From Roseomonas aeriglobus (GTDB lineage: Bacteria; Pseudomonadota; Alphaproteobacteria; Sphingomonadales; Sphingomonadaceae): a DNA stretch of 64,000 bases. Location of the stretch: the NCBI GenBank assembly GCA_016937575.1, contig JAFHKN010000002.1, forward strand, positions 2,870,001-2,934,000. Reading direction: 5' to 3'. The first letter of the stretch is position 1; every line of letters begins with the position of its first letter. Of the stretch, positions 35,400-45,314 are shown piece after piece. Made by a program: the position numbers and the translations under genes. The notes below the pieces were generated by a model, which did not search any database, was not told the DNA's origin, and was given only the letters and a program-made list of their open reading frames with translations.

Positions 35400-35518
35400 G
35401 TGCGTCGTCTCCTCAGATTTAGACGCCACCCCGAACGCACGCCTGCGCGTTCGGGTTCACATGGGTTACGATCCGGCAACCGGTGTGTCGTCATTTCGCG
35501 GACGCCCTAGCTTCCCGT

Positions 35519-35604
35519 TCCCCGGCGAAGGCCGGGGTCCAGGTGCACGCGATCTCCGAAACTTACCGCCCGACCGGAACTGGGCCCCGGCCTTCGCCGG
35601 GGCA
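35519..35604. repeat. Palindromic intergenic repeat, family 2, copy B
   Basis: Arms TCCCCGGCGAAGGCCGGGGT (from 35519) and CTGGGCCCCGGCCTTCGCCG plus GGGCA (35580-35604) are complementary and match the element at 5331-5393, but the loop is longer (about 37 bases). Next to it, 35620-35648 resembles one arm of the family 3 repeat. The gap 35400-35681 holds nothing else I can name. Confidence 0.8.
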
Positions 35605-35681
35605 CTCGAGAGAAATACCCGGGGGTCCCGCCTCCGCGGGAATGACGGAAGAGAGCGTAGTCCTCCCCCGCCGTGACCACC

Positions 35682-36914
35682 TCACCCCGCGTGCTCGGCG
35701 ATCCACGCCTCGACGACCGGCGCGATGCGGTTGCGCCACTTCGACCCGTTGAAGATGCCGTAGTGACCGACTTCGGGGGCCATATGATATTGCTTCATCG
35801 CCTCCGGCAGCGCGGTCGCGATGGTCAGCGCGGCCTTGGTCTGGCCCAGGCCGGAAATATCGTCGCGCTCGCCCTCGATCGCCAGCAGCGCGACATCGCG
35901 GATCGCGCCCGGATCGACGCGGCGGCCACGGTGCATCATCTCGCCCTTAGGCAACGCATGATCCTGGAACACCACGCGGATCGTCTGCAGATAGAATTCG
36001 GCGGTCATGTCGCACACCGCGCGATATTCGTCATAGAACGCCATCGTCGCCTGGCTGCTTTCGCCGTCGCCGGCGACCAGGTGTTTGAACAGCTCCCAAT
36101 GCGACATCATGTGGTTGCCGAGATTCATCGTCATGAACCCGGCGAGCTGCAGGAAACCCGGATAGACCCGACGCCCGGCGCCCGGATAGGTCGCAGGAAT
36201 CGTCGCGATGACGTTCTGTTCGAACCAGGCATAGGGCCGCTCGGTCGCCAGCGTATTGACCGCGGTCGGCGCCTCGCGCGTGTCGACGGGTCCGCCCATC
36301 AGCGTCACCGTCAGCGGGCGATTGGGGTGATCGTCGGCCGCCATCAGGCAGGTCGCGGCATAGGCGGGAACCGACGGCTGGCAAACGGCGAGCATGTGCG
36401 AGCGCGCACTGCCGTCCTTGCCCATGGTTTCCAGGAATTCGATGACATAGTCGACATAGTCGTCCAGGTCGAAGCGCCCCTCCGACAGCGGCACCAGCTT
36501 CGCATCGCGCCAGTCGGTGATGTACACGTCATGGCCCGGCAGCATGCGCTCGACCGTGCCGCGCAGCAGCGTCGCATAATGGCCCGACATCGGCGCAACG
36601 ATCAGCAGCTTGGGCCCGCCTTCGACGCCTTCGCGCACGAAGCGCTTGAGCTGGCCGAAGGGCTTGCGCAGCACGATCTCCTCGCGCACCGCCACTTCGC
36701 GGCCGTCGACGACGGTCTTGGTGAGGCCGAACGCCGGCTTGCCGCGCGGGGCGCTGGCGTGGGCGAAGACCTCGAGCGCTGACGACAGCACCGGTCCGCC
36801 ACCGAAATAGGCGAACGGGTTTGCCGGGTTATTGAGCAGACCTGCCGAAAAATTCGCTAGCGCGCTGGCCCCCGCAAGCATCGAGCGCTGCATTTCATAG
36901 GCATTATAGAGCAT
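35682..36914 (-). CDS. phaZ: Intracellular polyhydroxybutyrate depolymerase
   Basis: A 410-residue protein of the PhaZ1 family that degrades stored PHB granules. It lacks a signal peptide and starts MLYNAYEMQRSMLAGASALA. The active-site cysteine is Cys178 in HMLAVCQPSVPAYAA, as in Cupriavidus PhaZa1. Other conserved blocks are APMSGHYATLLRGTVE, YITDWRDA and the late His in MAPEVGHYGIFNGSKWR. No PHB synthase genes are nearby. Confidence 0.93.
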   Translation of the reverse strand: MLYNAYEMQRSMLAGASALANFSAGLLNNPANPFAYFGGGPVLSSALEVFAHASAPRGKPAFGLTKTVVDGREVAVREEIVLRKPFGQLKRFVREGVEGGPKLLIVAPMSGHYATLLRGTVERMLPGHDVYITDWRDAKLVPLSEGRFDLDDYVDYVIEFLETMGKDGSARSHMLAVCQPSVPAYAATCLMAADDHPNRPLTVTLMGGPVDTREAPTAVNTLATERPYAWFEQNVIATIPATYPGAGRRVYPGFLQLAGFMTMNLGNHMMSHWELFKHLVAGDGESSQATMAFYDEYRAVCDMTAEFYLQTIRVVFQDHALPKGEMMHRGRRVDPGAIRDVALLAIEGERDDISGLGQTKAALTIATALPEAMKQYHMAPEVGHYGIFNGSKWRNRIAPVVEAWIAEHAG

Positions 36915-37080
36915 CGGGTATGGACCTTTACCGGCGCCCGCTCCCCCGCGGCCGCACCGCCAATCGATCGGCGGGTATAACCGACATGGGTGGACGTGCA
37001 ATTAATAAGACAAGCGGTTCACCGCAGTCGAAGTTCCGCTCAAACATTGCCGTCGCCTGGCAGTCAGCCTAACCGGCGCC

Positions 37081-38847
37081 ATGGCCACCGCCCCGACTCC
37101 CCCGCAGCCCAAGGCGAAAATCGAGAATCTGCGCGTCATCTGGCGAATGGCCGCGCGCTATCCGGGACGGATCGCGGCCGCGCTGACGGCGATGCTGGTC
37201 GCGGCTCTCGCGACGCTTGCCATTCCGTCGAGCTTCAAGCTGATCATCGACCGCGGGTTCGCCAACGGCGGCGACGGCGATATCGGGCGCTGGTTCCAAT
37301 ATCTGCTGCTGCTGGTCGTCGTCATGGCGATCGCCACCGCCTTCCGCTTCTATTTCGTGTCGTGGCTGGGCGAACGCGTCGTCGCCGACCTGCGTATCGC
37401 GGTGCAGGCCAACCTGCTGCGCCTGTCCCCGAGCTTCTTCGAGGAAAACCGCCCGTCCGAGATCGCCAGCCGGATGACCTCGGACACGACGATCATCGAG
37501 CAACTGGTCGGCGGGACCATTTCGATCGCGGTGCGCAACCTGGTGATCGGGGTGGGCGGGATCCTCTACCTCTTCACCCTCTCGCCGAAGCTGACCGGGC
37601 TGCTGGTACTGGGCATCCCTCTCGTCATCCTGCCGATCATGCTGCTCGGCCGCCGCGTCCGCACCATATCGCGTGCCAGCCAGGACCGGGTGGCCGACGT
37701 TGGCGCGATGATCAGCGAAGTGCTGGGCGCGATGAAGATCGTCCAGGCATTCGGGCAGCAGGACCGCGAAGGGCAACGCTTCGCGAACGCGGTCGAAAGC
37801 GTGCTGGCGACCGCGAAGCGCCGCATCCTGCTGCGCGCGATCATGACGGCGGCGGTCATCGGCCTGATCTTCTCGGCGATCACTCTCGTGATGTGGCAGG
37901 GCGCGCTCGACGTCGCCGCCGGGCGGATGAGCGGCGGGTCGATCGCCGCCTTCGTGCTGACCGGCATCTTCGTCGCCGGCGCGTTCGGCGCGCTGACCGA
38001 AGTCTGGGGCGACATCCTGCGCGGGTCGGGCGCGGCGCAGCGCCTGTCCGAATTGCTCGCCGAGACCCCGGGCATCGCCGCCCCCGCCCAGCCCGCGACC
38101 CTACCCGAACCGGCGCGCGGCGAGATCGCCTTTGACGGCGTCGAGTTCCGCTACCCCACCCGCCCCGACGTCAGTGCGCTTCACGACTTCTCCCTGCGCG
38201 TGTCGCCTGGCGAGACGGTCGCGCTCGTCGGCCCGTCGGGCGCGGGCAAGACGACCGTTTTCCAATTGGTCCAGCGCTTCTACGATCCCGCCGCCGGATC
38301 GGTCGCGGTCGACGGTCTGGACGTGCGCTCGGTCGATCCAGCCGCACTGCGGAGCCGGATCGCGGTCGTGCCGCAGGAAACCGTGATCTTCGCCGCGTCG
38401 GCCCGCGACAACCTTCGCTACGGCCGCTGGGATGCCGACGACGCCGCACTGTGGGACGCGGCCGAGGCGGCCAACGCGGCCGATTTCCTGCGCGACCTGC
38501 CGGACGGGCTCGACACCTTCCTGGGTGAAGGCGGCGCGCGGCTGTCGGGCGGCCAGCGCCAGCGCGTCGCGATCGTCCGCGCGTTGCTACGCGACGCGCC
38601 GATCCTGCTGCTGGATGAAGCGACCAGCGCGCTGGATGCGGAGAGCGAGCGACTGGTCCAGTCGGCGCTCGAACGCCTGATGAAAAGCCGGACGACCCTG
38701 GTCATCGCCCACCGCCTGGCAACCGTCCGCGCGGCCGACCGGATCATAGTGATGGATGGCGGCCGAATCGTCGAGCAGGGCCCGCACGCCGCGCTGGAGC
38801 GTGGCGGCGGCCTGTACCAGCGGCTGGCGGGATTGCAGTTCGGCTAA
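37081..38847 (+). CDS. ABC transporter, half-size exporter (MsbA-like)
   Basis: A 588-residue fused membrane/ATPase half-transporter. Six membrane helices (about residues 20-310) are followed by an ATPase with Walker A GPSGAGKTT, signature LSGGQRQRVAI, Walker B ILLLDEATSALD and the H-loop VIAHRLAT. It resembles exporters of lipids or drugs (MsbA/BmrA type); the substrate is unknown. It is divergent from phaZ with a gap of about 166 bases, and ends next to a palindromic repeat. Confidence 0.93.
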   Translation: MATAPTPPQPKAKIENLRVIWRMAARYPGRIAAALTAMLVAALATLAIPSSFKLIIDRGFANGGDGDIGRWFQYLLLLVVVMAIATAFRFYFVSWLGERVVADLRIAVQANLLRLSPSFFEENRPSEIASRMTSDTTIIEQLVGGTISIAVRNLVIGVGGILYLFTLSPKLTGLLVLGIPLVILPIMLLGRRVRTISRASQDRVADVGAMISEVLGAMKIVQAFGQQDREGQRFANAVESVLATAKRRILLRAIMTAAVIGLIFSAITLVMWQGALDVAAGRMSGGSIAAFVLTGIFVAGAFGALTEVWGDILRGSGAAQRLSELLAETPGIAAPAQPATLPEPARGEIAFDGVEFRYPTRPDVSALHDFSLRVSPGETVALVGPSGAGKTTVFQLVQRFYDPAAGSVAVDGLDVRSVDPAALRSRIAVVPQETVIFAASARDNLRYGRWDADDAALWDAAEAANAADFLRDLPDGLDTFLGEGGARLSGGQRQRVAIVRALLRDAPILLLDEATSALDAESERLVQSALERLMKSRTTLVIAHRLATVRAADRIIVMDGGRIVEQGPHAALERGGGLYQRLAGLQFG

Positions 38848-38852
38848 CCAAT

Positions 38853-38964
38853 AGCCCTCTCCCCGCTAGCGGGGAGGGTTGGGAGAGGGGCCCTTCCACA
38901 AGCGCCGGTCTCCATGAGACCCCTTCCCCTCTCCCAAACCCTCTCCCCCGAGGGGGGAGAGGGC
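38853..38964. repeat. Palindromic intergenic repeat, family 1, copy B
   Basis: The same 112-bp element as at 4119-4229: AGCCCTCTCCCCGCTAGCGG at the left, CCCCTCTCCCAAACCCTCTC and GGGGGGAGAGGGCT at the right. Here it lies between two convergent genes and may serve as a transcript end. Confidence 0.85.
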
Positions 38965-38973
38965 TTCAATAAT

Positions 38974-40671
38974 TTACGCCGCCAGCGTTTCCGCATCGAC
39001 CGCGTACAGCACGTCCGCCTTGGCCGTCGCCGCCGCCTTCAGCCCGAACGCCTCGGGCACGATCTGCTCGACATAGAAACGGCACGCCGCCGCCTTCATC
39101 TTGAGGAACGGCGTATCGCCCTCGGCCGCGATGCGCCCCTGTTTCTCCATCAGCCAGCCGCACACCGCGACCGACAGCATCGTTAGGAACGGGTAGCTTG
39201 CCGCCAGGCGATCGTCCGGGTCGGCTGCCATCAGCGAGCGCACGACCTCCTCGCAATCGTCGATCAGGCGCGCCAGCCCGGCGTCCTGCGCTTGCCCACG
39301 CATCTCCGCGACCAGCCGCGCCAATACGCCGCCATTGTCGAGCCCCAGCTTGCGCCCGACCAGATCGGCCGCCTGGATGCCGTTGGTGCCTTCGTAGATC
39401 GGGGTGATCCGTGCATCGCGGTAATGCTGGGCGGCGCCTGTTTCCTCGATGAAGCCCATGCCGCCATGGACCTGGATGCCGATCGAGGCGACTTCGCAGC
39501 CGATGTCGGTGCCGTGCGCCTTGGCGAGCGGCGTCAGCAGGTCGAGCCGCGCCTTCGCCTCCTGGTCACCCGCACTGGCGCGATCGACCTGCCCGCAGGC
39601 GAGATAGACCAAGGCGCGCGCCGCCATCGTCTGGGCCTTCATGCGCAGCAGCATGCGGCGAACGTCGGGGTGCTCGACGATCGCCACCGATCCCGCGCCG
39701 GGTGCGGAGGCGCGCGCGGACTGCACGCGGTCGCGGGCATAGGCGATCGCGCGCTGCGTCGCGGCCTCCGCCACCTGCACGCCCTGCAGCCCGACGTTAA
39801 GGCGTGCATTGTTCATCATCGTGAACATCGCACGGATGCCGCCGAATTCCGGGCCGATCAGTTCACCGACGCAATCGCCGTTGTCGCCGAAGCTCAGCAC
39901 GCAGGTCGGCGAGGCGTGCAGGCCCATCTTGTGCTCGATCGACACGACGCGGACGTCGTTGAACGCGCCGGGATTGCCGTCGGCATCCAGCCGGTATTTC
40001 GGCACCAGGAACAGGCTCAGTCCCTTGGTCCCCGCCGGTGCATCCGGCGTCCGCGCGAGCACGAGATGGACGATATTGTCCGCCATGTCATGGTCGCCGA
40101 ACGAGATGAAGATCTTCGTGCCGGTGATGCTGTAGGTCCCGTCGCCGCGCGGCACCGCCCGACTCCGCAACGCCCCCACGTCGCTCCCCGCCTGCGACTC
40201 GGTAAGGTTCATCGTGCCGGTCCATTCGCCGGTAGAGAGCTTAGGCAGATAAAGGGCTTGCTGCTCGTTGCTACCATGATGCAGCAGCGCCTCGATCGCG
40301 CCGACCGTCAGCGTGGGCGCCAGCGCAAATCCCATGTTGGCCGCGCCGAGCGTCTCCAGCACCGCGGCCGACAGGACGAAGGGCAACCCCTGGCCACCGA
40401 ACCCTTCGGGCGATCCGATCGTCCCCCAGCCGCTCTCGACATAGGCCTTGTAGGCTTCCGGATAGCCGGCGGGCATTTTCACGCCCTCTTCGGTCCACTT
40501 CGGGCCGTCGGTGTCGCCCGCGCGGGCAAGCGGCGCCCATTCGCCGGCCGCGAACGCTCCGGCGCCCTCCAGAACGGCATCGAGGATATCGTCCTCCACG
40601 CCAAGATCAGCGATGCCGGCGACGTGTTGCAGCACGAATTTCTGCTCTGCGACGGGCGCGGTGAAGGGCAT
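38974..40671 (-). CDS. Acyl-CoA dehydrogenase
   Basis: A 565-residue FAD enzyme for alpha,beta-oxidation of acyl-CoA. It has the ACAD motifs MNLTESQAGSDVGALRS, SITGTKIFISFGDHD and the C-terminal IGIQVHGGMGFIEETGAAQHYRDARI with the catalytic Glu region near YEGTNGIQA. The length (about 560-600) places it in the DmdC/FadE-like long ACAD group, which acts on 3-methylthiopropionyl-CoA or long-chain substrates; the substrate is not certain. The ATG at 40671 follows AGAGGA; a TTG at 40677 is in frame. Divergent from the Sua5 gene. Confidence 0.9.
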   Translation of the reverse strand: MPFTAPVAEQKFVLQHVAGIADLGVEDDILDAVLEGAGAFAAGEWAPLARAGDTDGPKWTEEGVKMPAGYPEAYKAYVESGWGTIGSPEGFGGQGLPFVLSAAVLETLGAANMGFALAPTLTVGAIEALLHHGSNEQQALYLPKLSTGEWTGTMNLTESQAGSDVGALRSRAVPRGDGTYSITGTKIFISFGDHDMADNIVHLVLARTPDAPAGTKGLSLFLVPKYRLDADGNPGAFNDVRVVSIEHKMGLHASPTCVLSFGDNGDCVGELIGPEFGGIRAMFTMMNNARLNVGLQGVQVAEAATQRAIAYARDRVQSARASAPGAGSVAIVEHPDVRRMLLRMKAQTMAARALVYLACGQVDRASAGDQEAKARLDLLTPLAKAHGTDIGCEVASIGIQVHGGMGFIEETGAAQHYRDARITPIYEGTNGIQAADLVGRKLGLDNGGVLARLVAEMRGQAQDAGLARLIDDCEEVVRSLMAADPDDRLAASYPFLTMLSVAVCGWLMEKQGRIAAEGDTPFLKMKAAACRFYVEQIVPEAFGLKAAATAKADVLYAVDAETLAA

Positions 40672-40723
40672 GGGCAAATCCTCTCGCTTGTGCTGTGCCT
40701 CAACCGCCTATAGCCGCGAAAAA

Positions 40724-41683
40724 GTGAGCGCAACGGGCACGAAAACCTTACCCTACGGCGAGGCCGCGATTGCCGAAGCGGCACGTGTCATTGCGGGTGG
40801 CGGATGCGTCGCGGTACCGACCGAGACGGTCTATGGTCTCGCCGCCGACGCGACCGATTCGGATGCGGTGGCGGGAATTTATGCCGCCAAGGGTCGGCCG
40901 AGCTTCAATCCGCTGATCGTCCATGTGCCGGATCTGGCGGCGGCGGAAACGCTGGCGGTGTTCGATGACGCCGCGCGGGCGCTGGCGGCGCGGTTCTGGC
41001 CGGGACCGTTGACCCTGGTCGTACCGGTGCGGCCGGGGGCTGTTTCTACGCTGGTGACGGCGGGCCTCGACACGGTCGCCATCCGGGTTCCGGCGCACCG
41101 CGCGATGCAGGCGCTGCTTCGGACGACCGCCAAGCCCTTGGCGGCGCCGTCCGCCAACGCCAGCAACCGGATCAGCCCGACGCGGGCCGAGCATGTGCTG
41201 GCGACGCTCGACGGGCGGATCGCGCTGGTGATCGATGACGGACCGACCAGTGCGGGGTTGGAATCGACGATCGTCGATGCCCGGACGGGTGCGGTGCTGC
41301 GGCCGGGGCCGATAACCGTGTCCGATCTGTTCCCCGGCGACGACCGAGGTCCGGTTACGCCGGGGTTCGAGATTGAACCCCGACTTTCCCCGGGGAACGT
41401 CCTGGCACCAGGCCAGCTTGCATCGCATTACGCGCCATCAAAGCCGGTGCGTCTGAACGCGACGTCGGTCGAACCAGACGAGTGGCTGATCGGCTTCGGC
41501 CCGGTTTCCGGCGACGACACCCTTTCCACATCCGGCGACCTTAAGCAGGCCGCCGCTCGCCTGTTCGACGCCCTCCACCGCGCCGACGCCAGCGCGCGCG
41601 CAGGTATAGCCGTCGCCCCGATCCCGACATATGGCTTGGGCGACGCGATAAACGATCGGTTGCGTCGCGCCGCCCACCGCTGA
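40724..41683 (+). CDS. Threonylcarbamoyl-AMP synthase (Sua5 type)
   Basis: Makes threonylcarbamoyl-AMP for the t6A37 modification of tRNAs reading ANN codons. The 319 residues include the YrdC/Sua5 catalytic fold (GGCVAVPTETVYGLAADATD, KGRPSFNPL, SANASNRISPT) and a C-terminal Sua5 extension (about 200-319), so it is the two-domain Sua5 form. It starts at GTG 40724; no ATG is near the start of homology. Confidence 0.93.
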   Translation: MSATGTKTLPYGEAAIAEAARVIAGGGCVAVPTETVYGLAADATDSDAVAGIYAAKGRPSFNPLIVHVPDLAAAETLAVFDDAARALAARFWPGPLTLVVPVRPGAVSTLVTAGLDTVAIRVPAHRAMQALLRTTAKPLAAPSANASNRISPTRAEHVLATLDGRIALVIDDGPTSAGLESTIVDARTGAVLRPGPITVSDLFPGDDRGPVTPGFEIEPRLSPGNVLAPGQLASHYAPSKPVRLNATSVEPDEWLIGFGPVSGDDTLSTSGDLKQAAARLFDALHRADASARAGIAVAPIPTYGLGDAINDRLRRAAHR

Positions 41684-41688
41684 TCCGC

Positions 41689-41958
41689 TTATTGCGGCGC
41701 GGTCATCGCATTCTTCTGACCCTGGGTCAGTTCGTCGGCATCGACGTCCGAATCGTCGATCGCATCCGCGCGACGCTCGCCGTCCTTTTCGATCCGCTCG
41801 GCGGTCGCTTCGTTGCCGCCCATCGCGCGGACTTCGTCGGCCTTCGCCTCGGCGCGCTCTTCGGCCTGGGTCGCCAGCTTGTCGTCACCGTTGCCACCAC
41901 AGGCAGCGAGCGACGCGGACATCGCGACAAGCATGGCGGTTGCAGCAAGTTTCCTCAT
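41689..41958 (-). CDS. Small acidic lipoprotein, unknown function
   Basis: An 89-residue protein with signal peptide and lipobox (SLAACGGNG). The mature part is a Glu/Asp/Ala-rich helix (LATQAEERAEAKADEVRAM) with no recognised domain. Such small helical lipoproteins are common in sphingomonads. It is convergent with the Sua5 gene, five bases apart. Confidence 0.72.
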   Translation of the reverse strand: MRKLAATAMLVAMSASLAACGGNGDDKLATQAEERAEAKADEVRAMGGNEATAERIEKDGERRADAIDDSDVDADELTQGQKNAMTAPQ

Positions 41959-42027
41959 GATATTGATCCCCGTTAGAACAGACCGTTCGGTCGCCGCACA
42001 ACCGGCAACCGAGCGGTCGGTTCCGCC

Positions 42028-42570
42028 TCAGGCGTCGGCCGTGACCGCCTTCGACCGGGCAGCGAACGACTTGCGCAGCTTCTGAAGCTTCGGTGGAATG
42101 ACTGCGAGGCAATAGGGATTGCGCTGGCCTTCCGCGTCCCAATAGTCCTGGTGGTAATCCTCGGCCGGATACCATTCCGCCAGCGGCTCGATGGTCGTCA
42201 CGATTTTCGCCGGCCAGCTCTCGCCGTTGCGTTCGATTGCGGCTTCGGCTTCGGCGCGTTGCGCATCGTCGTGCGGGAAGATCGCCGAACGATACTGAGT
42301 GCCGATGTCGTTGCCCTGACGGTTCAACTGCGTGGGGTCATGTGTCGCGAAGAAAATGTCGAGCAGATCGGCGTAGCTGACCTGGGCGGGATCATAGGTG
42401 ACGCGGATCGCCTCGGCATGGCCGGTGTCGCCGCCGCACACCTGTTTGTAGGTCGGGTTCGGCACATGCCCGCCGATATAGCCGCTCTCGACGCTCTCGA
42501 CGCCGATCACGTCCTTGAACACCGCTTCGGTGCACCAGAAGCACCCGCCGGCGAACGTAGCCGTTTCCAT
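42028..42570 (-). CDS. msrA: Peptide methionine-(S)-S-oxide reductase
   Basis: Reduces methionine sulfoxide in oxidised proteins. The 180 residues begin [20 protein letters not shown], with catalytic Cys10 in GCFWC, then [36 protein letters not shown] and [11 protein letters not shown] 42570 has AAGGAG upstream. It is divergent from galE. Confidence 0.96.
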   Translation of the reverse strand: METATFAGGCFWCTEAVFKDVIGVESVESGYIGGHVPNPTYKQVCGGDTGHAEAIRVTYDPAQVSYADLLDIFFATHDPTQLNRQGNDIGTQYRSAIFPHDDAQRAEAEAAIERNGESWPAKIVTTIEPLAEWYPAEDYHQDYWDAEGQRNPYCLAVIPPKLQKLRKSFAARSKAVTADA

Positions 42571-42637
42571 TGAACCAATCTCCTTGCTTTGCCCGCCTAG
42601 ATAGGATTGAGCCGCCACCGGACAACACGAAGGTACG

Positions 42638-43636
42638 ATGATGATCGACGGCAGCGTGATGGTGACGGGCGGGGCGGGCTATATCGGCAGCCATGCGGTG
42701 CTGGCGCTACTCGATGCGGGGTACCAGGTCGTGGTGATCGACAATCTCGTCACCGGGTTCGACTGGGCGGTCGATCCCCGCGCGACCTTCGTGAAAATCG
42801 CGGTCGAGGATGCGGGCGTCGCCGACGTCATCGCCCGGCATGACGTCCGGGCGATCCTGCACTTCGCCGGGTCGGTGGTGGTGCCGGAGTCGGTTGAAAA
42901 TCCGCTCAAATATTATCGCAACAACACCGCTGCCTCGCGCGCGCTGATCGAGACCGCGGTCACGGGGGGCGTGAAGCATTTCATCTTCTCCTCAACCGCC
43001 GCGACGTACGGCATCCCCGAGAAGGTGCCGGTCGCGGAGGGCGACCCGCAACGCCCGATCAATCCGTACGGCATGTCGAAGCTGATGACGGAGGCGATGT
43101 TGCGCGACGTCGCCGCGGCGCACCCGATGAACTTTGCGGCGCTGCGCTATTTCAACGTCGCGGGCGCCGACCCGCAAGGGCGATCGGGTCAGTCGACCGC
43201 GGGTGCCACGCACCTGATCAAGGTCGCGGTCGAGGCTGCCATCGGCAAACGCACCCACGTCGGCGTCTATGGCACCGACTTTGCGACCCCGGATGGGACC
43301 GGCGTGCGCGATTACATTCACGTCACCGATCTGGCCGCGGCGCACGTCCACGCGCTGGAACTGCTGATCGCCAACCCGACCGAGAGCCACTTCCTCAACG
43401 CCGGCTATGGCAAGGGCTTCTCGGTCCTCGAAGTGCTCGATGCGGTCGACCGGGTGACCAACATGACGATCGACCGGCGGATGGAGGGTCGCCGCGCGGG
43501 TGACCCCGATGCGCTGATCGCCGACAATTCCGCCATCCTCGCCACGCTGCCCTGGCGGCCGCAGCACGCCGACCTCGACGGGATCGTCAAGGATGCGCTG
43601 GCGTGGGAGCGGGCACTGGCGGAACGCGGCGCCTGA
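42638..43636 (+). CDS. galE: UDP-glucose 4-epimerase
   Basis: Interconverts UDP-glucose and UDP-galactose. The 332-residue extended SDR has NAD loop [12 protein letters not shown], the catalytic Ser/Tyr/Lys set ([13 protein letters not shown]), [14 protein letters not shown] and [12 protein letters not shown]. Starting points at 42638 (ATG) and 42641 (ATG) differ by one residue. Its last 50 bases overlap the convergent PAP2 gene. It probably feeds cell-surface polysaccharide. Confidence 0.94.
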   Translation: MMIDGSVMVTGGAGYIGSHAVLALLDAGYQVVVIDNLVTGFDWAVDPRATFVKIAVEDAGVADVIARHDVRAILHFAGSVVVPESVENPLKYYRNNTAASRALIETAVTGGVKHFIFSSTAATYGIPEKVPVAEGDPQRPINPYGMSKLMTEAMLRDVAAAHPMNFAALRYFNVAGADPQGRSGQSTAGATHLIKVAVEAAIGKRTHVGVYGTDFATPDGTGVRDYIHVTDLAAAHVHALELLIANPTESHFLNAGYGKGFSVLEVLDAVDRVTNMTIDRRMEGRRAGDPDALIADNSAILATLPWRPQHADLDGIVKDALAWERALAERGA

Positions 43637-44333
43637 GTCGCGCACCGAGCAGCCACCACATCGCCGCCCACAAGGTCCCGAAACTCCACCCGGCCAGCAC
43701 GTCGCTCGGCCAATGGACACCCAGGTACACGCGGCTGAACCCGATCGCGCCGACCAGCAGGATGGCACCGGCCAGCAGCACGTTGCGCGTCGCCGCGCCC
43801 TTGGTCACCTGGCTGCCGATCGCGGCGATGGTCAGATACACGATGGCGCTGTTGGCGGCGTGACCGCTCGGGAAACTGTTTCCGGTGACCTGGACCAGGT
43901 GATCGACGATCTCGGGCCGCGGGCGCCCGACGTGCAACTTCATCTGCGTCACCGCCCATGACCCGCTAATGGTCGCCGCCGCGGTCAGGGCTGCCGTCAG
44001 CCACAATCGGCGCGACGCGAGCAGCGCAACCGTACCGATGACGACCAATGTCAGCACGGTCGCCCCGCCGGTCGCCGTGATGTCGACCATCGCGTCGTGG
44101 AACCAGCCTGGCCCGACCGGCTGTCCCGTGTCCCCTGGCACTCGCAGCGCCAGGGTGATTCTCGGATCGAACGCGAACCCGCCACGACTGTCGATGATCG
44201 CGCCGACGATCAGCAGCAAGGCGATCGCTACCGCCCCGCACACCGCTGCCCAGAGCAACACGGGCGGGCGTTTGACGCCGCGGGCGATCGATTCTTCGGG
44301 CGATAGGGTCGGGGTCAGGTCTTCAGTCTTCAC
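43587..44333 (-). CDS. PAP2-family phosphatase
   Basis: A 248-residue membrane phosphatase with all three PAP2 motifs: KLHVGRPRP, FPSGHAANS and SRVYLGVHWPSDVLAG. Members act on phosphatidic acid, undecaprenyl pyrophosphate or related lipid phosphates. About six helices are visible. It ends inside galE on the opposite strand, with 50 bases of overlap, and starts nine bases from the esterase stop at 44343. Confidence 0.88.
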   Translation of the reverse strand: MKTEDLTPTLSPEESIARGVKRPPVLLWAAVCGAVAIALLLIVGAIIDSRGGFAFDPRITLALRVPGDTGQPVGPGWFHDAMVDITATGGATVLTLVVIGTVALLASRRLWLTAALTAAATISGSWAVTQMKLHVGRPRPEIVDHLVQVTGNSFPSGHAANSAIVYLTIAAIGSQVTKGAATRNVLLAGAILLVGAIGFSRVYLGVHWPSDVLAGWSFGTLWAAMWWLLGARLRRRVPPVPAPTPAHP

Positions 44334-44342
44334 CCTGACGGT

Positions 44343-45314
44343 CTAGGCTGCTGCGCCCTGGCCCGGCAATCCGTGATCGGCGGCAAAGGCCAGATACATG
44401 CCCAGCCAGTCTATCGCCTGTCCGTTCTTGCGCGGTGCAGGCGGGCCGTGGCCGCCGCGGTCGAAGATATGGAGTTCGGTCGGGATCTTCGCGGCCACCA
44501 GACCCGCGTACATCAACAGGCTGTTGGCGGCCGGTACCGTCCTGTCATCGGTATTGGTGGTGACGAAGCACGGCGCCGCATCGGCAGGAATGTCGAGCTG
44601 CGCCGAATAGCGGCGCTGCGACTCGGCATCGCTCGAGCGGGCACCGAGCAATTCGCGACGCGACGACGCATGGACACCGTCGTCGAGCATCGTCACGACC
44701 GGATAGAACAGCCCTGCGACCATCGGCCGTGGCGACAGGGTATCGGCAGCATCGACCGGGTCGTAGGTCTTGAGCGCGAACCTGGTCGCGATCCGCGCGG
44801 CGAGATGCCCACCCGCGGAAAAGCCCATCACGCCGATCTTGGTCGGATCGATCGCCCAGCGCTTGCCCGCACCCGCCCGGATCAGCCGGATCGCGCGCTG
44901 GGCATCCTGAAGCGGCGCGTCAGGGCCCGCCGCCCAGCCATCGTGCGGCAGTCGATAGAGGAGTTCGAAGACCGTATAGCCGCGCTTGGCGAGGTCGATC
45001 GCCATACCGCTTGATTCGCGGCGGGTCGCGACGCGGGTGTAACCGCCGCCCGGAATTATCAACAACGCGGCGCCATTGGGCTTGGCGGGGCGTGCGATGA
45101 CGACGACGGGGTCGCCGACGCTGGTCCAGGCAAGGTCGCCCGGCGTCTTAGACCGCTGGATCACCACGTCCTTTACGCCGGCGGCCGGCTCCCCGGGCGG
45201 GCGGCCCGGCCACAGGGTGATCCGCTCCGATGCCGCAGGGATCTGGGCAAGCGCAGGGCCGGCGACCAGTGTCGCAGCACCGGCGCCGAGCAGGGTACGG
45301 CGATCAATTGCCAT
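44343..45314 (-). CDS. Exported alpha/beta-hydrolase (carbohydrate esterase-like)
   Basis: A 323-residue enzyme with a Tat-like signal (DRRTLLGAGAATLVAGPALA). It has the oxyanion loop IIPGGGYTRVATRRES, nucleophile Ser in GFSAGGHLAA and His in FDRGGHGPP, and resembles acetylxylan/feruloyl-type esterases of the BD-FAE group. ATG 45314 has GGAG 8-9 bases upstream and overlaps the CE12 gene's end by 11 bases. It is the third gene of the pectin-directed operon, so acetyl or feruloyl removal from rhamnogalacturonan is likely. Confidence 0.8.
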   Translation of the reverse strand: MAIDRRTLLGAGAATLVAGPALAQIPAASERITLWPGRPPGEPAAGVKDVVIQRSKTPGDLAWTSVGDPVVVIARPAKPNGAALLIIPGGGYTRVATRRESSGMAIDLAKRGYTVFELLYRLPHDGWAAGPDAPLQDAQRAIRLIRAGAGKRWAIDPTKIGVMGFSAGGHLAARIATRFALKTYDPVDAADTLSPRPMVAGLFYPVVTMLDDGVHASSRRELLGARSSDAESQRRYSAQLDIPADAAPCFVTTNTDDRTVPAANSLLMYAGLVAAKIPTELHIFDRGGHGPPAPRKNGQAIDWLGMYLAFAADHGLPGQGAAA

